Shown in pieces: positions 58,492-64,000 of a stretch of DNA of 64,000 nucleotides. A program made the position numbers and the translations under genes. Source of the DNA: CAVUPF01 sp963803755 (lineage in GTDB: Bacteria > Actinomycetota > Thermoleophilia > Solirubrobacterales > 70-9). Positions within the stretch are counted from its first letter, which is position 1. Each line of letters starts with the position of its first letter. The stretch lies in the NCBI GenBank assembly GCA_963803755.1, contig CAWDNP010000012.1, forward strand, positions 1 to 64,000, written 5' to 3'. The notes beneath the pieces were generated by a model. The model did no database searches. It was not told where the DNA came from and saw nothing but the letters and a program-made list of their open reading frames with translations.

Positions 58492-59709
58492 TTAGGCGGC
58501 TAGCTGCCGCAGCGGCGCTCCACGCTCGGCGGCGGTGTACAGCAGCGGGGCCACTCGGTATGCCTCTCCGCGCGAGTGCTCCAGGTCCTCCAGCAGCGAC
58601 CGAGCTAGTCCGGCTCCAATCAGGTCGGCGAACTCGAGCGGGCCACTCGGCCAGTTGAAGCCGAGCCGCATCGCGGTGTCCATGTCGGCGGGTGAGCCGA
58701 CCTTCTCCTCCAGGGCGAAGGCCGCCTCGTTGGCGATTTGGGCGAGGAGGCGGGGGAGGATCAGTGGCCCGGCCGGGTCGATCTTCGCCAGCTCGCCGGG
58801 GTCCAGGCTCGGCGCCTCGATCTCGAGATCGAGGTCCGGGTCGCGGTGGGGGCCCTTGTTGTAGCTGTAGAAGCCGCGCCCGCTCTTGCGACCGAGCTGG
58901 CCCTTCTCGACCAGCCCTTCCTGAATCTGACTGGGGCGCCAGCGCTCCGGCTCACCGCCCTGGGCGTAGAAGGAGCGGGCGACGCTGAGGTTGACGTCGA
59001 CGCCGATCAGGTCGATCAGTTCGAAGGGGCCCATGCGGAAGCCGCCGCCGACCCTGCAGACGCAGTCGATCGTCTCGGCGTCCGCCACCTCATCGTCAAG
59101 CATCCGCAGCGACTCCAGGGTGAAGGGGCGGGCGAGGCGGTTTGCGAGGAAGCCGGGACTGTCCTTGGCGCGGATCGGCGTGCGGCCCATCCGCCTGGCT
59201 GCCTCAGCGGTCGCCGCCAGGGCACTCTCGGCCGAGTCGGCCGTGGCAACCACCTCGACCAGCCTCATTAGCGCCGGCGGATTGAAGAAGTGCATGCCGA
59301 CTACGCGCTCGGGGTGCGGCGTCCCGGCGGCGATCGCGGTGACCGGGAGGGAGGAGGTGTTGGTGGCGAGGATCGTCTCGGGGCCGCAGGTCTCGGCCAG
59401 GGCGGCAAACAGCTCGCGCTTCAGCTCCACCTCCTCCGGTGCCGCCTCGACCACCAGATCGCAGCCGGTGAGGTCGGCGAGGCTTGGGGCGGGGTCGGCT
59501 AGCTCGCTTGCCGCGTCGGCGTCCGCCTCGCTCCACAGCCCCTTCACGGCGCCTTTTGAAAGTCCGCCCCGCAGCCGCTCCATCCCGGCGTTGAGCGCCT
59601 CTGGGACGGGGTCGTGCAACCTCGCCTCGTAACCGCCCAGCGCGGCGATCTGCGCGATCCCGGCGCCCATCGTCCCGGCGCCGACGACGCCGACTCGCTT
59701 GACCGTCAT
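58492..59709 (-). CDS. 3-Hydroxyacyl-CoA dehydrogenase (PaaH/FadB2-like)
   Basis: NAD-dependent oxidation of 3-hydroxyacyl-CoA to 3-ketoacyl-CoA. A 405-residue protein with the Rossmann loop VGVVGAGTMGAGIAQIAA, VVEAAPEEVELKRELFAAL, NTSSLPVTAIA and HFFNPPALMRLVEVV (catalytic His), then IRAKDSPGFLANRLARPF, and duplicated C-terminal helical domains (FRMGPFELIDLIGVDV, FNWPSGPLEFADLIGAGL). This two-C-terminal-domain form is typical of PaaH-like enzymes. Its start overlaps the enoyl-CoA hydratase stop. Last gene of the beta-oxidation operon. Confidence 0.93.
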   Translation of the reverse strand: MTVKRVGVVGAGTMGAGIAQIAALGGYEARLHDPVPEALNAGMERLRGGLSKGAVKGLWSEADADAASELADPAPSLADLTGCDLVVEAAPEEVELKRELFAALAETCGPETILATNTSSLPVTAIAAGTPHPERVVGMHFFNPPALMRLVEVVATADSAESALAATAEAARRMGRTPIRAKDSPGFLANRLARPFTLESLRMLDDEVADAETIDCVCRVGGGFRMGPFELIDLIGVDVNLSVARSFYAQGGEPERWRPSQIQEGLVEKGQLGRKSGRGFYSYNKGPHRDPDLDLEIEAPSLDPGELAKIDPAGPLILPRLLAQIANEAAFALEEKVGSPADMDTAMRLGFNWPSGPLEFADLIGAGLARSLLEDLEHSRGEAYRVAPLLYTAAERGAPLRQLAA

Positions 59710-60476
59710 CGTCCCTTGAACTCCGGCTCGCGCTTTTCGAGGAAGGCCCGCATACCCTCGACCCGATCCTCGGTCGCCATCGCCAGCTCGTAGAGGCGGC
59801 GCTCACTGTCCAAGCCCGCGGAGAGCGCCGTCTCCTCTGCGGCGAGCACTGCCTGCTTGGCGAGTCGGGTCGCGATCGGCGGCCGCTCGACCACGGCGTG
59901 GGCAAGGGCCATCGCCTGCTCGAGCCAGTGTCCCTCCTCGACGACCCTGTTGACGAGCCCCATCTGCAGTCCCTCGGCGGCGTCAAAGCGGCGGCCGGTC
60001 AGCACGTACTCCATGGCCCGCTGCTTGCCCAGCACCCGAGCCAGGCGCTGGGTGCCGCCGCCGCCGGGGATGATCCCCAGGTTGATCTCGGGCTGGCCAA
60101 ACTTGGCCGTGTCGGAGGCGACGACCATGTCGCAGGCCAGCGCCAGCTCGCAGCCACCGCCCAGCGCGTAGCCGGAGACGGCGGCGATCAGCGGCGTCTT
60201 CACCCTGGCGAGGCGCCTCCAGAACTCCGCCGCGGGGTGGTAGAGGGCCTCGGCGAGGCTCCGCTCGCTCATCGCCCTGATGTCGGCGCCGGCGGCGAAG
60301 ACCGCATCAGAGCCGGCGATCACGACGCAGCGCACCTCGGGGTCGGGGTCGAGCCGCTCCAGCTCGGTTGCGAGCCGCTCCATCATCTCGGGTGAGAGGG
60401 CGTTGCGCGCCTCGGGCCGGTTGAGGCGCAGCAGGGCGACGTGGCCATCGAGCGAGCGCTCGACCACCTCGCCCAT
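59706..60476 (-). CDS. Enoyl-CoA hydratase/isomerase family protein
   Basis: Hydrates trans-2-enoyl-CoA in fatty acid breakdown. A 256-residue crotonase-fold protein: LLRLNRPEARNALSPEMMER, FAAGADIRAMSER (oxyanion-hole strand), VSGYALGGGCELALACDMV, and the two catalytic glutamates in QPEINLGIIPGGGGTQRLAR (Glu in EINLG and, earlier, GGCELA). The C-terminus ends FLEKREPEFKGR, as typical. It lies three bases after the acyl-CoA dehydrogenase gene and overlaps the next gene by four. Confidence 0.94.
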   Translation of the reverse strand: MGEVVERSLDGHVALLRLNRPEARNALSPEMMERLATELERLDPDPEVRCVVIAGSDAVFAAGADIRAMSERSLAEALYHPAAEFWRRLARVKTPLIAAVSGYALGGGCELALACDMVVASDTAKFGQPEINLGIIPGGGGTQRLARVLGKQRAMEYVLTGRRFDAAEGLQMGLVNRVVEEGHWLEQAMALAHAVVERPPIATRLAKQAVLAAEETALSAGLDSERRLYELAMATEDRVEGMRAFLEKREPEFKGR

Positions 60477-60479
60477 CGC

Positions 60480-61649
60480 TCAGCTCTCCTCGAAGGGAAG
60501 CATCGCGTTAATCCCCGTCGCCGCCCGGCCGATGATCAGCTTCTGGATCTGCGACGTGCCCTCATAGAGCGTCGTCACCCGGGCGTCGCGCAGGTAGCGC
60601 TCGACCGGGTAGTCATCGACGTAGCCGGCGCCGCCGTGCACCTGGATCGCCAGGTTGGCGCACTCGACCGCCGACTCGGTCGCATAAAGCTTCGCCACCG
60701 AGGTCTCCATCGTGTTCGACTTGCCTTCGTCCTTCAGCGCGCCAGCGCGGTAGACCAGCATTCGCGAGGCGTCGCGCTTGAGGATCATGTCGGCGATCAT
60801 CTCCTGGACCAGCTGGAAGCGGGCGAGCGGGACGCCGAACTGCTTGCGCTCTTTCGAGTACTGGACCGAGGCGTCGACGCAGCCATCGCAGATGCCGACG
60901 CAGCCGGCGGCGACGCTGTAGCGGCCGTTGTCGAGGGCGCTCATCGCCACCTTGAAGCCGTCGCCGACCTCGCCCAGCATCGCGTCTTCGCCGACCTCGA
61001 CCTCATCGAGCGAGAGCGAGGCGGTGTCTGAGGAGCGCAGGCCGAGCTTGCCGTGGATCTCTTGCGAGTCGAATCCCTCGCTGGCGGTGGGGACGAGGAA
61101 GCAGGCGAGTCCGCGGTGCTTCAACGAGGGGTCGGTCTGGGCGAAGATCAGCGCCACCTCGGCGAAGCTGCCGAGCGAGATCCACATCTTCTGGCCGCTG
61201 ATCGACCAGCCCGAGTCGGTCTTGGTCGCGCGGGTGCGCAGGTTGGCGGCGTCAGAGCCCGTGTCGGGCTCGGTCAGGCCGAAGCAGCCGAGCGCCTCGC
61301 CCGAGCACAGGCGCGGCAGCCACTTCTGCTTTTGCTCCTCCGTTCCCCAGCGCTCGATCGAGCCGGCGACCAGAGAGGTCTGCACCGAGACGACGGTGCG
61401 GGCGGAGGAGTCGGCGCGCCCGACCTGCTCGACGATCAGGCCGTAGCCGATGTAGTCGAGGCCGCGACCGCCGTAGCGCTCGGCGACCGGGGCGCCGAGG
61501 TAGCCGACCTCGCCCAGCTTGCTCGCCAGCTCGCGGTCAAAGCGGCCCGCGCGGTCGTTGTCGCGCACCCGCGGCACGATCTCGCGGTCGGCGAACTCGC
61601 GAGCCGCTTCGGAGATCAGTTGCTGCTCATCGCTCAGCTGGAAGTCCAT
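60480..61649 (-). CDS. Acyl-CoA dehydrogenase
   Basis: FAD enzyme introducing the 2,3-double bond into acyl-CoA; electrons leave through ETF. 389 residues: LSDEQQLISEAAREFADREI, ALGCFGLTEPDTGSDAANLR (FAD/substrate loop), ISGQKMWISLGSFAEVALIF, RKQFGVPLARFQLVQEMIAD and HGGAGYVDDYPVERYLRDAR. The catalytic base is the Glu in TTLYEGTSQIQKLIIGR, at the position of short-chain dehydrogenases. It starts at ATG 61649, about 30 bases after the aminotransferase gene. Confidence 0.95.
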   Translation of the reverse strand: MDFQLSDEQQLISEAAREFADREIVPRVRDNDRAGRFDRELASKLGEVGYLGAPVAERYGGRGLDYIGYGLIVEQVGRADSSARTVVSVQTSLVAGSIERWGTEEQKQKWLPRLCSGEALGCFGLTEPDTGSDAANLRTRATKTDSGWSISGQKMWISLGSFAEVALIFAQTDPSLKHRGLACFLVPTASEGFDSQEIHGKLGLRSSDTASLSLDEVEVGEDAMLGEVGDGFKVAMSALDNGRYSVAAGCVGICDGCVDASVQYSKERKQFGVPLARFQLVQEMIADMILKRDASRMLVYRAGALKDEGKSNTMETSVAKLYATESAVECANLAIQVHGGAGYVDDYPVERYLRDARVTTLYEGTSQIQKLIIGRAATGINAMLPFEES

Positions 61650-61679
61650 CTCACCCCTGCTCCTTCGTTTTCGGCGACT

Positions 61680-62471
61680 TCAAAGCTCCTGCCCCAGCGT
61701 CGCCGCGAACGCCGCCTGCGCCTCGCGGGTGCGAGGCCCCGGCGCCTCGGCCAGCTCGGTCCCGTCGATCGCGGACACCGCCTGGATCTCCCGCGTGGTC
61801 GAGGCGAGGAAGGCCTCGCTCGCGGCGCGCAGGTCGGCGACCGGCCAGGCACCCTCTTCGACGTGCAGCGCCTTGACAAGGCGGTCGCGGGTGATCGACT
61901 CCAGTACCCCGGCATCGAGGGCCGGCGTCCGCAGCGAGCCCTGTGGGGAGACCCAGAAGATCGAGGAGGTCGGCGGCTCCAGCACCGTGCCGTCGGGCTG
62001 GACCAGCACCGCCTCCTCGGCGCCTTGTGCCTGGGCGAGCCTGGTCGCCTGCATGTTGGCGGCATAGGAGAGCGACTTGACCCCGTTGAGGATCACGGTC
62101 GGGCAGTAGGTGACGGTGGCGAGTCGCAATGTCTCGGCGTGGGGCGGCAGCTGCTCGGTTGCGGCGATCCGCCTCCCGCCACGGGTGACGATCAGGCGCA
62201 GCTGACCGTCGGCGTCGCCCGCCTCGGCGAGCAGCTCATCGATCTCGCGCTCCAGCGCCGCCAGGTCGAACTCCAGCTCGATCGCCGCTGCTGAGCGCTG
62301 CAGCCGGTCGAGGTGGTCGCCGAGCGCGAACGGTCGCCCCTCATAGAGGCGGATGACCTCGAAGGCGCCGTCGCCACGGTAGAGGCCGTCGTCGCGCAGC
62401 GGCAGGGTTGCCTCGGCGGTGGGCGAGATCGTCCCGTCGACGCTCGCCAGCTCGTTGAAGGTGGTCGTCAT
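61680..62471 (-). CDS. Class IV aminotransferase (BCAT/DAAT/ADC lyase fold)
   Basis: A PLP enzyme of 263 residues. LYRGDGAFEVIRLYEGRPF, LRLIVTRGGRR and the PLP-lysine region NGVKSLSYAANMQATRLA, then EAVLVQPDGTVLEPPTSSIF and LESITRDRLVKAL are the signature of fold-type IV enzymes. Branched-chain aminotransferase, D-amino acid aminotransferase and aminodeoxychorismate lyase cannot be separated by eye; the short length favours the lyase or D-amino-acid type. Its place inside a beta-oxidation operon is unusual and could mean branched-chain amino acid degradation. Confidence 0.85.
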   Translation of the reverse strand: MTTTFNELASVDGTISPTAEATLPLRDDGLYRGDGAFEVIRLYEGRPFALGDHLDRLQRSAAAIELEFDLAALEREIDELLAEAGDADGQLRLIVTRGGRRIAATEQLPPHAETLRLATVTYCPTVILNGVKSLSYAANMQATRLAQAQGAEEAVLVQPDGTVLEPPTSSIFWVSPQGSLRTPALDAGVLESITRDRLVKALHVEEGAWPVADLRAASEAFLASTTREIQAVSAIDGTELAEAPGPRTREAQAAFAATLGQEL

Positions 62472-62489
62472 CGGCGCGGCGAGGCTATC

Positions 62490-63689
62490 TCAGACTGATT
62501 CGAACACGGTCGCAAGGCCTTGGCCGACGCCGACGCAGAGGGTGGCAAGGCCGTAGCGCCCGCCGCGACGGCGCAGCTCCCGCACCAGGGTCGTGGCGAG
62601 GCGGGCGCCAGAGCAGCCCAGCGGGTGCCCGAGCGCGATCGCGCCGCCGTTGACGTTTAGGCGCTCTTCGTCGATTCCCAGTTCCCGCGCGCAGGCCAGC
62701 GCCTGTGAGGCGAAGGCCTCGTTCAGCTCGACCAGGTCGATCTCCTCGAGGGAGAGGCCAGCGGCGGAGAGGGCGCGCGGCACCGCCTCGACCGGGCCGA
62801 TGCCCATGTAGGCGGGATCGACGCCGGCGACGCCGAAGGAGACGATCCGGGCCAGGGGCTCGGCCCCGAGCAGCTCTGCGCCTGCCTTGGAGGCGATTAG
62901 CAGGCAGGCGGCGCCATCGTTGAGGGTCGAGGCGTTGCCGGCGGTCACCGTGCCGCCCTCGCGGAAGACCGGGCGCAGCGCGGCGAGCTTCTCCAGCGAG
63001 GCGTCGGGCCGCGGCCCCTCGTCGGCTTCGACGTTGACGGTCTCGCGCCCCCGCGGCGCCTCGACCGGGACGATCTCCTCGGCGAGGAGTCCGGCCTCTG
63101 CGGCGGCGAGGGCGCGCCGGTGGCTGCGCAGCGCGAAGGCGTCCTGATCCTCGCGACTCACTCCGTAGCGCTCGGCCACGTTCTCCCCCGTTTCGCCCAT
63201 AGATTCGGTCGAGACCCCCAGCTCCGCCATCCGCGGGTTGATCATGCGCCAGCCCAGGGTCGTGTCGTGCATCGTCTGCGCGCCGCGTGGCAGCCCCCGC
63301 TCGGGCTTCTCTACCACCCACGGTGCCCGGCTCATCGACTCGACCCCGCCGGCCAGGTAGAGGTCGCCCTCGCCGAGCTTGACCGCGCGGGCGGCGGCGT
63401 TGATCGCCTCCAGCCCCGAGGCGCAAAGGCGGTTGACGGTCGCCCCGGGGACGGCGTTGGGAAGGCCGGCGAGCAGCGCGGCCATCCGCGCCACGTCGCG
63501 GTTGTCCTCGCCCGCCTGGTTCGCCGCGCCGAAGTAGACGTCGGTGATCCGCTCGGGATCGACGCCGCTACGCTCGACAACGGCTCGGATCGTGTGGGCG
63601 GCGAGGTCGTCCGGGCGCATGGCGGAGAGCGCGCCACGGTAGGCGCCCATCGGAGTGCGAATCGCGTCGACTACGAAGGCCTCGGCCAC
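62490..63689 (-). CDS. Acetyl-CoA acyltransferase (thiolase)
   Basis: Cleaves 3-ketoacyl-CoA with CoA, the final beta-oxidation step. 399 residues: VVDAIRTPMGAYRGALS, VNRLCASGLEAINAAARAV with the nucleophilic Cys near residue 90, GGVESMSRAPWV, LNEAFASQALACARELG, NGGAIALGHPLGCSGAR with the catalytic His, and LCVGVGQGLATVFE with the second active Cys. The VGVGQG form (rather than GGGQG) is found in PcaF/FadA-type degradative thiolases. First gene of the minus-strand operon. Confidence 0.95.
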   Translation of the reverse strand: MAEAFVVDAIRTPMGAYRGALSAMRPDDLAAHTIRAVVERSGVDPERITDVYFGAANQAGEDNRDVARMAALLAGLPNAVPGATVNRLCASGLEAINAAARAVKLGEGDLYLAGGVESMSRAPWVVEKPERGLPRGAQTMHDTTLGWRMINPRMAELGVSTESMGETGENVAERYGVSREDQDAFALRSHRRALAAAEAGLLAEEIVPVEAPRGRETVNVEADEGPRPDASLEKLAALRPVFREGGTVTAGNASTLNDGAACLLIASKAGAELLGAEPLARIVSFGVAGVDPAYMGIGPVEAVPRALSAAGLSLEEIDLVELNEAFASQALACARELGIDEERLNVNGGAIALGHPLGCSGARLATTLVRELRRRGGRYGLATLCVGVGQGLATVFESV

Positions 63690-63749
63690 GGGACGTGGAT
63701 TAAACAGGGACGCGGGAGGCGGAGGGCTGTTCGCGCTTATCCTTACTCG

Positions 63750-64000
63750 GTGGGTTTCCTCCTGGGGACGGTGGCGATTCTCCTTTTCCTGGTCGGCGTG
63801 CTGCTCGTGGTCGGCCGCTTTTATCCCGGCAGTGCCGCCGATCTCCTCGACTGGCAGCCGACCCGCTCGCCCGAGGTCGAGGCCCAGAACGAGATCGACG
63901 ACGTCCGGCAGATGCTGGAAGCCCAGAACGAAATGCGCCGCCGCCGCGGCGCCCCGGAGATGACCGAGGGGGATCTGCGCGAGAGGGTCGACGAAGACGA
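63750..64000 (+). CDS. Membrane-anchored hypothetical protein, 3' cut by the window edge
   Basis: GTG 63750 begins a frame with one N-terminal membrane helix (GFLLGTVAILLFLVGVLLVV) followed by a charged cytoplasmic or external part: DWQPTRSPEVEAQNEIDDVR, QMLEAQNEMRRRRGAPEMTE, GDLRERVDED. The second half looks like a helical, possibly coiled-coil segment. No family is recognised. It is divergent from the thiolase gene, with a 60-base shared promoter gap. Continuation beyond the window is expected. Confidence 0.6.
   Translation, partial: MGFLLGTVAILLFLVGVLLVVGRFYPGSAADLLDWQPTRSPEVEAQNEIDDVRQMLEAQNEMRRRRGAPEMTEGDLRERVDED

Noticed and set aside
1..64000. tRNA, rRNA, CRISPR arrays or complete transposases
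   Set aside because: No cloverleaf, rRNA-like block, regularly spaced repeat array or transposase frame was recognised by eye. A tRNAscan or Infernal run would be decisive; small RNAs could be missed.

Overview
The window is about 64 kb of very GC-rich DNA with gene-dense, mostly co-directional operons. Many genes overlap by 1-4 bases (ATGA, TTGA, GTGA junctions), and GTG or TTG starts are frequent. The gene content looks like a deep-branching, aerobic, heterotrophic actinobacterium: GuaB3-type IMP dehydrogenase, a CysM/Mec-type pair, actinobacterial-style heme A synthase, caa3-type oxidase genes, DUF3352 and DUF2007 proteins. Thermoleophilia/Solirubrobacterales is my best guess. That placement rests on family knowledge and was not computed. 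I saw no rRNA, tRNA, CRISPR array or complete insertion sequence.

Layout. 1-2.1 kb: fragments of cysteine synthase, a JAMM/M67 metallopeptidase, a DUF2007 protein and a gluzincin-like protein, all broken by several frameshifts. 2.1-9.2 kb (minus strand): DUF1802, hydantoinase/oxoprolinase subunits HyuB/HyuA, L-aspartate oxidase, a coiled-coil protein and a glycosyltransferase. 9.3-18.2 kb (plus): RNase PH, RdgB, a zinc-type CDF exporter, TldD/TldE, HU, a LysM protein, a D,D-carboxypeptidase and a PfkB kinase. 18.2-32.8 kb (plus): GuaB3, GuaA, a Fur/Zur regulator overlapping rplM-rpsI, GlmM, GlmS, a DUF3352 lipoprotein, the NAD(P)H-hydrate repair enzyme, alanine racemase, a CCA-type nucleotidyltransferase and IF-1. 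32.8-38 kb (minus): a glycoside hydrolase, a three-gene ABC-2 exporter and an amidase. 38-40.6 kb: a secreted protein, a zinc-ribbon protein and a glycosyltransferase.

40.6-53.1 kb is a respiratory region. Plus-strand ctaC-ctaD-(tandem USP)-ctaE encode a normal oxidase with an A2-type subunit I. A 1.1-kb VapBC/integrase-remnant island sits at the 3' end of ctaE and is bounded by a near-copy of the ctaE terminus. The minus strand carries heme A synthase, a diheme cytochrome c, heme O synthase, two small membrane proteins and a second subunit I/II pair. In that second pair nearly every metal-ligand residue is replaced (CuA, CuB, heme a3 and one heme a ligand), together with the K-channel lysine and the propionate arginines, while the reading frames stay intact. 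I consider this 'cofactor-less oxidase' pair the most interesting object in the window.

53-58.5 kb: a PAP2/Aur1-like enzyme, a flippase-like membrane protein, thioredoxin reductase, GreA and a UBP-type zinc finger. 58.5-63.7 kb: a minus-strand beta-oxidation operon (thiolase, class IV aminotransferase, acyl-CoA dehydrogenase, enoyl-CoA hydratase, 3-hydroxyacyl-CoA dehydrogenase). A small membrane protein runs off the right edge.

Caution: about ten genes contain single-base frameshifts, including genes expected to be essential (rpsI, the CCA-type enzyme). Uncorrected indels in the assembly are the simplest explanation. Those entries give the interrupted extent.
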